DNA of 64,000 nucleotides, from positions 19,123-83,122 of the forward strand of contig CAJOMN010000005.1 in the NCBI GenBank assembly GCA_905235745.1, read 5' to 3'. The position numbers were made by a program, and so were the translations under genes. Below the pieces are notes generated by a model that did no database searches, was not told where the DNA came from, and was given only the letters and a program-made list of their open reading frames with translations. Of the stretch, positions 7,867-18,029 are shown piece after piece (positions within the stretch are counted from its first letter, which is position 1; every line of letters begins with the position of its first letter). This DNA comes from an uncultured Lachnospiraceae bacterium. Its GTDB lineage: Bacteria; Bacillota; Clostridia; Lachnospirales; Lachnospiraceae.

Positions 7867-9351
7867 ATGAAGACAGGATTTGACAATGAAAAATATCTGA
7901 AGATGCAGTCGGAGCATATCCTTGAAAGGATAGGAAAATTCGGAGACAAGCTGTATCTGGAGTTCGGAGGGAAATTGTATGATGATTATCATGCGTCAAG
8001 AGTGCTTCCCGGATTCGAACCCGACAGTAAGCTGAGGATGCTGATGCAGCTTAAAGATCAGGCGGAGATCGTGATCGTTATCTCTGCGATGGATATAGAC
8101 CGTAAGAAGGTCAGGGGTGATATCGGGATCACATATGACGAGGATGTCCTGAGGCTCAAGCAGTTGTTCGAAGACATGGGGCTGTATGTCTCTTCGGTTG
8201 TCGTTACGCATTTTACCGGGCAGGAGACGGCCAAGAAGTTCAAGGAGCGTATGCGGAAGAGAAACATCAATGTCTACATGCATTATTTCATTGAAGGTTA
8301 TCCGTCCAACATCCCGTTTATCATGAGTGATGAAGGATTCGGCAAGAACGATTATATTATCACGACAAAACCTCTCGTTGTAGTAACAGCTCCCGGTCCC
8401 GGAAGCGGTAAAATGGCAACGTGCCTGTCCCAGCTTTATCATGAGAACAAGCGCGGGATCAAGGCGGGATATGCCAAGTTCGAGACGTTCCCGATATGGA
8501 ACATCCCGCTCAAGCATCCGATCAATCTGGCATACGAAGCGGCGACGGCGGATCTTGACGACGTCAATATGATCGATCCATTTCATCTGGAGGCGTACAA
8601 AGAGACGACGGTCAACTACAACAGGGATATTGAGATATTCCCGGTGCTGAACGCCATGTTTGAAGAGATATACGGGCTAAGTCCGTACAAATCGCCCACC
8701 GATATGGGCGTCAATATGGCCGGCAACTGTATAATAGATGATGACATATGCTGTGAAGCATCAAAGCAGGAGATAATCAGAAGATACTACACGACGCTCA
8801 ACAGGGTTGTTGAAGAAAAAGCCAATGAAAGTGAAGTGCTTAAGATAGATTTCCTGATGAAGCAGGCAGGGATAACCACAGACTACAGAAAGGTTACGGT
8901 TGCCGCGAACGACCGAGCTCTTAAGCTGGGAGTTCCGACTGCCGCAATAGAGCTTGAGGACGGCACGATCATCACAAGCAAGACAACGGATCTTCTCGGG
9001 GCGTCAGCGGCGCTTTTGCTCAATGCGCTCAAATATCTGGGCGGTATCGATCATGATACCCATCTGATATCCCCCGAAGCGATCGAACCTATCGCGGAAC
9101 TGAAAGTAAAGTTCCTCGGCGGCAGGAATCCCAGGCTTCATACAGATGAAGTCCTAATAGCGCTATCGATCGCTTCAATATCCGATGAGAACGCTAAGAT
9201 CGCCCTGTCACAGATACCGAAGCTCAAGGGACTCCAGGCGCATACGTCGGTGATGCTGTCGCCTGCCGATATACGGACGTTCAAACGTCTCGGTATCGAT
9301 GTTACGAGTGAACCTGTCAGGACAGTTAAGAAGAAGGATAAGGAGGCATAA
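7867..9351 (+). CDS. DUF1846 family protein
   Basis: 494 residues, the usual size of this Firmicute family. The start is ATG 7867 with a GGGAGAG ribosome site. The N-terminus (GFDNEKYLKMQSEHILERI, then LEFGGKLYDDYHASRVLPGF) and the central VVVTAPGPGSGKMATCLSQ strand-loop are the hallmarks I recognise. The glycine-rich APGPGSGK segment suggests a nucleotide or phosphate-binding loop, but no reaction is established to my knowledge. It overlaps the next gene by one base, so the two are probably cotranscribed. A possible -10 (TATAAA) lies in the 79-bp gap after ptsI. Confidence 0.85.
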   Translation: MKTGFDNEKYLKMQSEHILERIGKFGDKLYLEFGGKLYDDYHASRVLPGFEPDSKLRMLMQLKDQAEIVIVISAMDIDRKKVRGDIGITYDEDVLRLKQLFEDMGLYVSSVVVTHFTGQETAKKFKERMRKRNINVYMHYFIEGYPSNIPFIMSDEGFGKNDYIITTKPLVVVTAPGPGSGKMATCLSQLYHENKRGIKAGYAKFETFPIWNIPLKHPINLAYEAATADLDDVNMIDPFHLEAYKETTVNYNRDIEIFPVLNAMFEEIYGLSPYKSPTDMGVNMAGNCIIDDDICCEASKQEIIRRYYTTLNRVVEEKANESEVLKIDFLMKQAGITTDYRKVTVAANDRALKLGVPTAAIELEDGTIITSKTTDLLGASAALLLNALKYLGGIDHDTHLISPEAIEPIAELKVKFLGGRNPRLHTDEVLIALSIASISDENAKIALSQIPKLKGLQAHTSVMLSPADIRTFKRLGIDVTSEPVRTVKKKDKEA

Positions 9352-10265
9352 TGGATAAACCTGTACTTGTCATCATGGCAGCGGGCATGGGGTCGCGTTA
9401 CGGCGGACTCAAGCAGATAGATACTGTTGATGATGAAAATGATAAAATAATAGATTTTTCCATATTCGACGCTATGCGTGCCGGCTTTGAGAAGGTAGTA
9501 TTCATAATCAAGCGGGAAGATCACGAGCTTTTCAAAGAAGCTGTTGGCGATGCTGTTGCAAGCCATATAAAGATCGAATATGTATTTCAGGAGCTGACCG
9601 ATATTCCGGAGGGTGAACAATTCTACAGCAGCCGCACCAAGCCGTATGGAACCGCGCATGCCGTCAGAAGTGCAAGAAATGTCGTACACGGACCTTTTGC
9701 GGTGATCAATGCGGATGATTTTTACGGAAGGGAAGCGTTTAAGCGGATATACGATTATCTTGTCACATCAAACCGAGAGCCCGGGAATTACTGTATGGTC
9801 GGATATAAGCTTGGGAACACGCTTACCGAAAACGGGTCTGTCAGCCGGGGGATATGTTCGGTGGATGAAAACGGAAATCTTGTTGATATCGTAGAGAGGA
9901 CCAAGATCATCCGTACAGAAGACGGCGCTGCGTATACCGAGAACGGCAGCGATTATATACCCATTTCTCCGGATACGATCACAAGCATGAACATATGGGG
10001 ATTTGGCGAGGATTTTCTTGCGGAACTTGATGATGCGTTTGCAAGGTTCTACAGGGAAGAGCTGCCGCATAATATCGAAAAGGCCGAGTGCTATCTGCCG
10101 TTTGTCGTCGACGGCATGATAAGGTCTGGCAGGGCAAGGGTACAAGTGCTTTCTTCATCCGACAAATGGTTCGGAGTTACATACAAAGAAGACAGGGAAT
10201 ATGTCAGGAGCAGGATCGCCGGATTAAAACAACAGGGCGTGTATCCCCGATATCTGTGGCAATAG
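9351..10265 (+). CDS. Sugar-phosphate nucleotidyltransferase family protein
   Basis: 304 residues, starting at ATG 9351 in the last base of the DUF1846 stop. The N-terminus VLVIMAAGMGSRYGGLKQID is the GxGxR...K nucleotide-binding loop of the GT-A-like nucleotidyltransferases, and AVINADDFYG holds the metal-binding Asp. The family joins an NTP to a sugar 1-phosphate for cell-envelope glycans; the sugar cannot be told from sequence. It converges with the minus-strand SGNH gene with only 9 bp between stops and no hairpin. Confidence 0.8.
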   Translation: MDKPVLVIMAAGMGSRYGGLKQIDTVDDENDKIIDFSIFDAMRAGFEKVVFIIKREDHELFKEAVGDAVASHIKIEYVFQELTDIPEGEQFYSSRTKPYGTAHAVRSARNVVHGPFAVINADDFYGREAFKRIYDYLVTSNREPGNYCMVGYKLGNTLTENGSVSRGICSVDENGNLVDIVERTKIIRTEDGAAYTENGSDYIPISPDTITSMNIWGFGEDFLAELDDAFARFYREELPHNIEKAECYLPFVVDGMIRSGRARVQVLSSSDKWFGVTYKEDREYVRSRIAGLKQQGVYPRYLWQ

Positions 10266-10274
10266 CAAGGGATA

Positions 10275-11321
10275 TTAATGGAAGGATACTTCGTGGTCGT
10301 AAGCGGCAACGTCCTCGGAAAATTTCAAGAGCGTGTCATATGAAGTTTCTTCTGTTACCTCGCACTTACCGTCGCGCATGCACTCGTATATGTAGTGACT
10401 GATGTCCTTGGAAAAGTGCGAGTAATCCTTGTAATTGTCAAGATCCGTTATGATATCCCAGTTATCCTGAAAATAGAATATGCGAACGTTATCATAATCA
10501 AGGAGAGCGTTGAAAACCTCATTCTGCGCACATATCTCAGCCGTCAATCTGCCACGCAGGATACAGTCGTCCCAATAGAGAATGCTGTACGGGGGCGAAT
10601 AGAAGATGAAGGTTACATCGGGACGGGCTTCTATATATGGCTTCATACCGGCAAGAAATTCATCGACATATTCATAATACGCATTAAAGCGCTCCTCTTC
10701 CTGCTGCTGCATCAGTCTGAATGGCAGATAGGTTGCCCTTGCCACATACTTGTCGAATCTGTATCTGTCTGCCCAGACGTAGGCGCTGTCTGCGGAAAAC
10801 CCGTTTGTTATGTTGTTGATTATAAACTGCGGAAGAAATACGAATGTCACCGATTTGTTCCACAGATAGTATATGTCATCGGAGATATCGTCATTTTCAA
10901 GATATTCGGGTATCGTTGTCGGATACTCGTCGGGATTGTGAAGCAGCAGATAATTGTCAAGAGAGATGATAACGCGTTTGGTATCGGGCTTGGACAGTAC
11001 AACGTTCAGGAGTCTTGAATAATCGTCAAAATGGGCTCCCTGCATTGACAGCTTAACCGTATCGTTTCCGATGATGCCGTCGTCGAACCATCCGGCCTCG
11101 AAGTTTTCGCTCATGGACGAGCCGACTATCGCGGTGTCGTAGTGCATGTTTTTGGCGACACCGATCTGCTGACCGCGCTCTTCGGTCTCTGCCGCGGCCA
11201 GACCGAAGAACGGCGCGTGATAATGTACAAACGGATCTATTATCACCGTAAGCGCCGCAATTATCAGAAGAACACCGACAGAGTATGCAATTGATCTTAT
11301 AAAGTATTGTTTGTTTGTCAT
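10275..11321 (-). CDS. Membrane-anchored SGNH-like protein paired with an MBOAT acyltransferase
   Basis: 348 residues with one N-terminal membrane segment (residues ~8-28, IRSIAYSVGVLLIIAALTVIID), so the bulk is extracytoplasmic. It has a serine block VGSSMSEN (~residue 66) and a C-terminal DYSHFSKDISHYI with the Asp and His spacing of DltD/AlgX-like SGNH proteins. It lies directly downstream (3 bp) of an MBOAT gene on the same strand. Such pairs move acyl groups across the membrane onto envelope polymers, the MBOAT delivering the group and the SGNH partner transferring it. The substrate is not evident. Confidence 0.75.
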   Translation of the reverse strand: MTNKQYFIRSIAYSVGVLLIIAALTVIIDPFVHYHAPFFGLAAAETEERGQQIGVAKNMHYDTAIVGSSMSENFEAGWFDDGIIGNDTVKLSMQGAHFDDYSRLLNVVLSKPDTKRVIISLDNYLLLHNPDEYPTTIPEYLENDDISDDIYYLWNKSVTFVFLPQFIINNITNGFSADSAYVWADRYRFDKYVARATYLPFRLMQQQEEERFNAYYEYVDEFLAGMKPYIEARPDVTFIFYSPPYSILYWDDCILRGRLTAEICAQNEVFNALLDYDNVRIFYFQDNWDIITDLDNYKDYSHFSKDISHYIYECMRDGKCEVTEETSYDTLLKFSEDVAAYDHEVSFH

Positions 11322-11324
11322 GAT

Positions 11325-12803
11325 CTAAAAATTAACGTATATGAATTCGGCAACCTCGGACAGCGACAATACCGACCAGGCAAACAGGATAACCGTGACC
11401 GCGACCATCCTGCCGGATGCTTTAAAGCCGTCGCACCGCTGCCGCATTGTTTTGGAAAATGCCGCAAAGTACAAGGCTGCGGCTATGAGTGCGATCCATA
11501 TGAAACATCCGCTGTAGAACGTAAGATCGGGCGCCGCTTTTAATACCAACCACTGCACCAGCTGGAACTCTGCCGGTATGCATACGGCAATAAGCGAACT
11601 GTTCAGCGGGATGAATCCGCCTGTAAATAACTGCTTCAGCATGTCAAGCGCTACAACGGTATCGTCGGCTCTGAAGAACACCCATGCAAGGTTAACGAAA
11701 GCAAACGTTACGATCCAGCGAAGCGCTTTCGGGAGTTTAGTGCTGACGGGAGTAACGACTTTACTGATTATCATACCGACACCGTGGATCAGTCCCCACA
11801 GAACAAAATGCGTTGCGGCTCCGTGCCACAGACCGCTTACAAGAAAGATGAACAGGTTGTTCAGATATGTTCTTATCTTTCCTTTCCTGTTTCCGCCCAT
11901 CGGAATATACAGATAATTCCGGAAAAACCTCGTCAGTGAGATATGCCATCTCTTCCAGAATTCCGTTATCGAAAGGGAATGGTAAGGACCGTCGAAGTTT
12001 TCGCACAGATCAAGATTGAGCATCAGGCATATACCGGAGGCCAGATCGCAGTATCCCGAAAAATCAAAGTAGATCTGGAGTGTATAGGAAAGGATCACGA
12101 GGAGTGAATCGGGTGTTCCGAGATTCGGAATATTAGCATACCCGATATCGACAAATTTGCCGAGGCTGTCCGCAAGAAGCAGTTTTTTGGACAGTCCGAG
12201 GGTAAATCTGTAGAAGCCCTTTGCCATATTGTCATAGCTTATCCGTTTTCTTGCCGGATCGTTGAACTGCGGGATCATCTCGCTTGTAAGAGCGATAGGG
12301 CCTACGGTTATCTTCGGGAAAAAGCTTATGAACAGAAGATAATCGAGAATCGAATATGTAACGTCGGGGTCGCGGTATGAGTCAACCACATACGCTATCT
12401 GTGAAAAGGTAAAATAACTGATACCTACCGGGACGACTATTGCTTCAAACGAAAATGACGGACCGCCTCCACTTTCTATAAGCTGCTGTATATATGACAG
12501 ATATCTGCAATAGACAAGCATCGCGATATCCAGTACAACACCGGTGATCATTGCTGCCTTTCGCACATGCCGGGGACGGCTCCCCTTAAGGGCGAACGTT
12601 GCGATCAGATAGTTTACCCCGGCAGATATCATAAGAGCCGCAAGTCCTTTTATGCCGGGTGACAACATGGCATAGAATACGATCGAAGCCGTCAGCAGAA
12701 CTGCTTTACCGAGAGTATACTTATCCCTCAGGGTGGCTGCCCAGTACAGAATAACCGTGACCGGCAGAAATATGAAGATGAATGAATACGATGGAAGATA
12801 CAT
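11325..12803 (-). CDS. MBOAT family O-acyltransferase (AlgI/DltB/PatA type)
   Basis: 492 residues, the usual MBOAT length, with about ten hydrophobic segments. Family motifs include SYFTFSQIAYVVDSYR, the FFPKITVGPI loop, ITEFWKRWHISLTRFFRNYLY and SGLWHGAATHFVLWGLIHG, which carries the conserved membrane-embedded His. These proteins transfer acetyl or other acyl groups to exported polysaccharides or teichoic acids. The neighbouring SGNH gene is its likely partner. A minus-strand TATAAT lies at 12838-12843, so it faces ftsH from a shared intergenic region. Confidence 0.9.
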   Translation of the reverse strand: MYLPSYSFIFIFLPVTVILYWAATLRDKYTLGKAVLLTASIVFYAMLSPGIKGLAALMISAGVNYLIATFALKGSRPRHVRKAAMITGVVLDIAMLVYCRYLSYIQQLIESGGGPSFSFEAIVVPVGISYFTFSQIAYVVDSYRDPDVTYSILDYLLFISFFPKITVGPIALTSEMIPQFNDPARKRISYDNMAKGFYRFTLGLSKKLLLADSLGKFVDIGYANIPNLGTPDSLLVILSYTLQIYFDFSGYCDLASGICLMLNLDLCENFDGPYHSLSITEFWKRWHISLTRFFRNYLYIPMGGNRKGKIRTYLNNLFIFLVSGLWHGAATHFVLWGLIHGVGMIISKVVTPVSTKLPKALRWIVTFAFVNLAWVFFRADDTVVALDMLKQLFTGGFIPLNSSLIAVCIPAEFQLVQWLVLKAAPDLTFYSGCFIWIALIAAALYFAAFSKTMRQRCDGFKASGRMVAVTVILFAWSVLSLSEVAEFIYVNF

Positions 12804-12874
12804 GTGTTAATATCCTCAGGAACCAGAATCGTGACAAATTATAACACATACACAGAAAAATCACATCTTATAAG

Positions 12875-12903
12875 TTGATTTTACGCGTCTTTATAACTAT
12901 AAT
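12875..12903 (+). promoter_or_regulatory. SigA-type promoter of ftsH
   Basis: TTGATT (12875-12880) and a perfect TATAAT (12898-12903) are separated by 17 bp. The transcript would have a leader of about 60 nt before the ftsH ATG. Confidence 0.7.
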
Positions 12904-12969
12904 AAATCGACAACCCATCACCCGGTGACCGGGTTATTGTACAGGATGGTCAATTCGGAGGACACTCAT

Positions 12970-14937
12970 ATGGACAATCAGAATAATAATTCCGGAAATA
13001 ACAATAAAAATAATAAACAGAACCAGCAGATGCTGCTGGTCATCATTGTTGTTTCCATCGTGTTATTTGTAATCCTTTCATATATGAGATCAATGTTATC
13101 GAGTGCTACAAATCAGAAGATAACATATGATGAATTCATAGAAAAAGTGGAAAGCGGTGAAGTGGAAAGCGTGACCATAGGGGATGATGAGATCACGATA
13201 GTACCCAAAGGACAGGAAAATGTATATGTTCCGATGACGTATTATACGATCCCGGTATATGACGATTCACTGCCGGACAGGCTCCTTAATGCCGGAGTCA
13301 CATTCGAACAGGAAGAATCGGATTCTTCATCGCTGATCATCTCGTTCGTATTGTCGTATATTCTGCCGATACTTATATTCTGGCTCATAATCAGCTTCTT
13401 TATGCGCAGAATGGGCGGAGGCGGAATTATGGGCGTCGGAAAGAGCAACGCCAAAATGTATATCCAGAAAGAAACGGGAGTCACGTTCAAGGACGTTGCC
13501 GGTCAGGATGAGGCAAAGGAATCTTTGCAGGAGGTTGTTGATTTTCTCCATAATCCCGGCAAGTATGTCAAGATCGGTGCAAAGCTTCCGAAGGGCGCAC
13601 TTCTGGTCGGCCCTCCCGGAACCGGCAAGACCCTTCTTGCCAAAGCGGTCGCGGGTGAAGCGCATGTGCCCTTCTTTTCGCTTGCGGGTTCCGATTTTGT
13701 AGAGATGTATGTCGGCGTCGGAGCGTCGCGTGTAAGGGATCTGTTCAAGGATGCCCAGAAAAACGCACCCTGTATCGTATTTATTGATGAGATAGACGCA
13801 ATAGGAAAATCAAGGGATTCACGTTACGGCGGCGGTAATGACGAGAGAGAGCAGACGCTTAACCAGCTCCTGTCGGAAATGGACGGATTCGATACCGCAA
13901 AGGGTATAATGATACTGGCGGCGACAAACAGACCCGAGATACTTGATAAGGCGCTGCTGCGTCCCGGCAGATTTGACCGGAGGATCATCGTTGATAAGCC
14001 GGATCTTAAAGGACGTAAAGAGACTCTTAAGGTTCATTCCAAGGATGTTCTTCTTGACGATTCGGTTGATTTTGACGAGATAGCGCTTGCGACTGCGGGT
14101 GCCGTAGGATCCGATCTTGCCAATATGATCAACGAGGCCGCCATAAATGCGGTCAAGCAGGGAAGAGAGGCGGTTAACCAGGCGGATCTTCTCGAAGCGA
14201 TAGAGGTCGTTATGATGGGTAAAGAGAAGAAAGACCGCATAATGACCAAGAAGGAGCGCAGGATAGTATCTTATCACGAGATAGGTCATGCATTGGCATC
14301 GGCACTTCAGAAGAATACCGATCCTATACAGAAGATAACGATAGTCCCGAGAACGATGGGTGCTCTCGGTTACGCATGGTATGTACCCGAGGAGGAAAAG
14401 CATCTGGAGTCCAAGGAAGAGCTGTACGAACAGATTGTTACCGCTCTTGCGGGACGCGCAGCCGAGGAACTGATATTTGCCTCGATCACAAACGGCGCCA
14501 GCAACGATATAGAAAAGGCAACGGATCTTGCAAGGGCTATGGTCACAAGATTCGGAATGTCGGAACGGTTCGGACTGATCAAGCTTGAAAGTGTTGAGGA
14601 TCAGTACCTGAGCGGACGCGTAGTCATGGAATGTGCTGATGAAACGGCAGCGGGCGTTGATGAGGAAGTAATGAGGATACTTTCGCAGGCATACGAGGAG
14701 GCGAAACGTCTTCTTAACGAGAACAGGGATCTGCTTGACAGGCTGGCGGCCTATCTTCTCGAGAAAGAGAGCATCACCGGCAAACAGTTCATGGAGATAT
14801 TCCGGACAAAATATCCCGATGACGAGACCGACGAAGAATCCGAAGATGAAACAGAGGATAATGATGTGCAGCCCGCAGCAGCAGGTATAGATCATGACAT
14901 CGTTCAAAAGGGAATTACAGTTGACGAAACAGTATGA
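12970..14937 (+). CDS. ftsH: ATP-dependent zinc metalloprotease FtsH
   Basis: 655 residues from ATG 12970, chosen because GGAGG (12957-12962) is well placed; an upstream in-frame start at 12925 would add 15 unlikely residues. Two membrane segments (about residues 22-40 and 120-145) flank an external domain. The AAA domain shows Walker A GPPGTGKT (~213), Walker [13 protein letters not shown] and the SRH region [20 protein letters not shown]. The zinc site is HEIGHA (~436), with Ile where most FtsH proteins have Ala; both His and the Glu are kept. The C-terminus is acidic. FtsH degrades membrane and short-lived regulatory proteins. Confidence 0.95.
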   Translation: MDNQNNNSGNNNKNNKQNQQMLLVIIVVSIVLFVILSYMRSMLSSATNQKITYDEFIEKVESGEVESVTIGDDEITIVPKGQENVYVPMTYYTIPVYDDSLPDRLLNAGVTFEQEESDSSSLIISFVLSYILPILIFWLIISFFMRRMGGGGIMGVGKSNAKMYIQKETGVTFKDVAGQDEAKESLQEVVDFLHNPGKYVKIGAKLPKGALLVGPPGTGKTLLAKAVAGEAHVPFFSLAGSDFVEMYVGVGASRVRDLFKDAQKNAPCIVFIDEIDAIGKSRDSRYGGGNDEREQTLNQLLSEMDGFDTAKGIMILAATNRPEILDKALLRPGRFDRRIIVDKPDLKGRKETLKVHSKDVLLDDSVDFDEIALATAGAVGSDLANMINEAAINAVKQGREAVNQADLLEAIEVVMMGKEKKDRIMTKKERRIVSYHEIGHALASALQKNTDPIQKITIVPRTMGALGYAWYVPEEEKHLESKEELYEQIVTALAGRAAEELIFASITNGASNDIEKATDLARAMVTRFGMSERFGLIKLESVEDQYLSGRVVMECADETAAGVDEEVMRILSQAYEEAKRLLNENRDLLDRLAAYLLEKESITGKQFMEIFRTKYPDDETDEESEDETEDNDVQPAAAGIDHDIVQKGITVDETV

Positions 14938-15023
14938 TTTTTAAGAGAAAAGAATCAAACGGGAATACATATGCCGGCGCGCTTGGAGAGACAAGCCCTT
15001 AATAAATCCATTATTATAAAGGG

Positions 15024-15067
15024 GAACCCTGCGTTTTGTCATCGTACAGGATTGCAGGGTTCTTTTT
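15024..15067 (+). terminator. Terminator downstream of ftsH
   Basis: A perfect 9-bp stem GAACCCTGC/GCAGGGTTC (15024-15032 and 15054-15062) with a 21-nt loop runs into TTTTT. It separates ftsH from uvrC. Confidence 0.75.
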
Positions 15068-15104
15068 GCGTTCTCTGCCGGAAGATATATGGTAATATAT
15101 AGAC

Positions 15105-16988
15105 ATGAACAAAAGGGATTTTGACATTGAGGAGGAACTGAATAAACTGCCCAAAAGCCCGGGCGTTTATATGATGCACGACAAGGATGATGTCATAATA
15201 TATGTAGGAAAAGCAGTCATCTTACGGAATCGTGTAAGATCATATTTTCGCGAAAGCACCAAAAAGAGCGTCAAGATACAGCAGATGGTCAGGAACATCG
15301 CATGGTTCGAGTATGTTGTTACGGATTCCGAACTTGAAGCTCTTGTTCTCGAGAATAATCTTATCAAGGAAAATCAGCCCAAATACAACACGATGCTCAA
15401 GGATGACAAAACCTATCCGTACATCAAAGTAACCGTCGCGGATGATTTCCCCCGGATCGTGATGTGCCGCAAGGTCGTCAAGGATAATGCAAGGTATTTT
15501 GGCCCGTTTACGTCAGGTGAAGCAGTAAGGGAGACTATAGACCTTTTGCGAAGAGTGTATAAGGTCAGGGGCTGCAGGATGAAGATCTCTCCTTCCGATG
15601 ATAAGGAAAACGGAGGGGCAAGGAAGTGCCTGTATTATCATATGGGGCAGTGCCAGGCGCCGTGCGACGGTCTTGTGAGCACGGAAGAATACAGACAGAA
15701 TATAGAGAAGGTGCTGGATTTTCTGGGCGGTGATCACAGAGAGGTTACACGGGAGCTTACGGATAAAATGCAGGCCGCCTCGGATGCGATGGACTATGAG
15801 AAGGCAATAGAGTACAGGGATCTGATCGAAAGCGTCAGGAAGGTATCCGAGAAACAGAAGATTACAGATACAGGTGATGAGAACAGGGATGTCATAGCAT
15901 TGGCGGGTAACGATGAATCCGTTATCGTCCAGATGTTCTTCATAAGGGGCGGCAGGATAGTCGGAAGAGAACATTATTATATGCAGCATGCCGGAGAAGA
16001 GTCCGAAGAGGATATTCTGGCGGCATTTCTTGTGCAGTTCTATTCGGGTGCGCCCTTTATCCCCAAGGAGATACTGCTGTCCGCAGAGCCGTCGGGCAGG
16101 GAGCTTATCGAAGAGTGGATGAGCCGGCAGATGGGCTCGAAGGTTAATATCACGATCCCGCAAAAGGGGAAAAAGGATAAGCTTGTATTGCTGGCAAAAG
16201 AAAATGCCCGGATCAAACTTGATCAGGACATTGAGAAGCTGAAGAGGGATCACGACAGAACTAAAGGTGCGGTCGAGGAGATCGAAAAGATCACGGGACT
16301 GTCCGGTATCCATCGCATGGAAGCTTATGATATATCGAATATAAGCGGCTTTGAATCGGTCGGATCAATGGTAGTGTACGAGGACGGGCGACCCAAGCCC
16401 AACGAATACAGGAAGTTCAAGATCAGGTCGGTTGAGGGTCCGAACGATTATGCGAGCATGGAAGAAGTGCTGACAAGAAGATTCGAACATGGTCTTAAAG
16501 AAAGAGATGGTACAGATACACCCGGTAAGTTCTCGAAATTTCCTGATCTTATCCTCATGGACGGAGGAAGGGGACAGGTTAATATATGCGAAGAAGTGCT
16601 GGATGATCTCGGGCTGGATATTCCTGTCTGCGGCATGGTCAAGGATGATAATCACAGGACAAGAGGACTGTATTACAATAATGTGGAGCTGCCTATATCA
16701 TCATCGTCGGAAGGATTCCACCTGATCACAAGGATACAGGATGAAGCGCACAGATTTGCGATCACTTTTCACAGGAAGCTTCGCAGCAGTCAGCAGGTTC
16801 ATTCCATACTTGACGATATTCCGGGAATCGGTCCCGCGCGGCGTAAATCACTGATGAGATCCTTTGAATCTCTTGATGATATCAAAGAGGCCTCGGAAGA
16901 GGAACTGGAAGCACTGGAGAGTTTTAACCGGCAGGCGGCAAGGTCTGTATACGAATTCTTCCACAAGACCGGCAATGACAATGAATAA
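15105..16988 (+). CDS. uvrC: Excinuclease ABC subunit C (UvrC)
   Basis: 627 residues, full length. UvrC makes both incisions in nucleotide excision repair. The N-terminal GIY-YIG domain reads SPGVYMMHDKDDVIIYVGKA (residues ~15-34). A Cys-bearing zinc region (CLYYHMGQCQAPC, ~170) and a UVR motif (DAMDYEKAIEYRDLIESV) follow. The RNase H-like domain has YDISNISGFESVGSMVV and LILMDGGRGQ, and the C-terminus carries tandem helix-hairpin-helix elements (DDIPGIGPARRKSLMRSF). uvrC commonly precedes hprK in related genomes. Confidence 0.95.
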   Translation: MNKRDFDIEEELNKLPKSPGVYMMHDKDDVIIYVGKAVILRNRVRSYFRESTKKSVKIQQMVRNIAWFEYVVTDSELEALVLENNLIKENQPKYNTMLKDDKTYPYIKVTVADDFPRIVMCRKVVKDNARYFGPFTSGEAVRETIDLLRRVYKVRGCRMKISPSDDKENGGARKCLYYHMGQCQAPCDGLVSTEEYRQNIEKVLDFLGGDHREVTRELTDKMQAASDAMDYEKAIEYRDLIESVRKVSEKQKITDTGDENRDVIALAGNDESVIVQMFFIRGGRIVGREHYYMQHAGEESEEDILAAFLVQFYSGAPFIPKEILLSAEPSGRELIEEWMSRQMGSKVNITIPQKGKKDKLVLLAKENARIKLDQDIEKLKRDHDRTKGAVEEIEKITGLSGIHRMEAYDISNISGFESVGSMVVYEDGRPKPNEYRKFKIRSVEGPNDYASMEEVLTRRFEHGLKERDGTDTPGKFSKFPDLILMDGGRGQVNICEEVLDDLGLDIPVCGMVKDDNHRTRGLYYNNVELPISSSSEGFHLITRIQDEAHRFAITFHRKLRSSQQVHSILDDIPGIGPARRKSLMRSFESLDDIKEASEEELEALESFNRQAARSVYEFFHKTGNDNE

Positions 16989-17093
16989 TGCCCCGGTCGT
17001 CATGCGGTGTTTGAGCAGAGGATTTTCATATTCAAATAGCTCGGGGTATATGGTATACTGACTATAATTTATTCACTATAAACGGAGGTACAT

Positions 17094-18029
17094 ATGGGAT
17101 CTGTTTCAGTTGGTGAAGTAATTAACAAATTAAAACTGGTTAATCTGACACCGGATATTGATGTGGAAGAAATAAAGATCACCCAGCCCGATATCAACCG
17201 TCCGGCACTTCAGCTCGCAGGATTTCTGGAGCATTTTGAACGTGGCAGGGTACAGATCATAGGCTTTGTTGAATACACTTATATGAACAAGCTTGACGAG
17301 TCGGTCAAGAGGGAGCGGTACGAGAACGTTTTGTGTGATGAAACGCCGTGCTATGTATTCTGCCGTGATCTTCAGCCTGATGAATTGTTCCTGGAAATCG
17401 CCCGGGAACATAATGTTGCGGTTCTTATGTCGCATAAGAGCACATCGAACCTTATGGCGGAGATAATCAGGTGGCTTAATGTGGAGCTTGCCCCGTGCAT
17501 TTCCGTACACGGCGTGCTTGTCGATGTATACGGTCAGGGAGTGCTGATCACCGGAGAAAGCGGTATCGGTAAGTCGGAAGCAGCTCTTGAACTGGTTAAG
17601 CGCGGACACAGACTGGTGAGTGATGATGTGGTCGAGATCCGGAAGGTAAGCGATGATACCCTTATAGGTTCGGCTCCCGACATTACACGACATCTGATCG
17701 AACTGCGCGGTATAGGAATTGTCGATGTCAAAATGCTTTTCGGTGTTTCTTCCGTAAGAGATACGCAGAGCATTGATCTTGTAATACGGCTCGAGGAGTG
17801 GGACAAAGATAAGGAATACGACCGGATCGGTCTTGAAGAGGAATATACGGAATATCTCGGGAATAAAGTCGTATGCCACAGTATTCCGATCAGACCGGGT
17901 CGTAATCTTGCGATAATCTGCGAATCTGCCGCAGTAAACTTCAGACAGAAGAAGATGGGATACAATGCGGCACAGGAATTGTATTCAAGATTCCAGAATT
18001 CAATGAAAACGAGAGAAGAGGATGACTGA
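17094..18029 (+). CDS. hprK: HPr kinase/phosphorylase
   Basis: 311 residues, the family length. HPrK/P phosphorylates and dephosphorylates Ser46 of HPr or Crh to set carbon catabolite repression. The P-loop is GESGIGKSEAALELVKRGH (~residue 153), followed by LVSDDVVEI; the signature LIELRGIGIVDVKMLFG is also present. The GGAGG ribosome site precedes ATG 17094, and TATAAT lies at 17063-17068. It overlaps glk by one base and starts a five-gene operon that ends with a Crh-like gene, its probable substrate. Confidence 0.95.
   Translation: MGSVSVGEVINKLKLVNLTPDIDVEEIKITQPDINRPALQLAGFLEHFERGRVQIIGFVEYTYMNKLDESVKRERYENVLCDETPCYVFCRDLQPDELFLEIAREHNVAVLMSHKSTSNLMAEIIRWLNVELAPCISVHGVLVDVYGQGVLITGESGIGKSEAALELVKRGHRLVSDDVVEIRKVSDDTLIGSAPDITRHLIELRGIGIVDVKMLFGVSSVRDTQSIDLVIRLEEWDKDKEYDRIGLEEEYTEYLGNKVVCHSIPIRPGRNLAIICESAAVNFRQKKMGYNAAQELYSRFQNSMKTREEDD

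Noticed and set aside
13819..14907. 362-codon minus-strand frame opposite ftsH
   Set aside because: It is antisense to a highly conserved gene and has no protein-like features.
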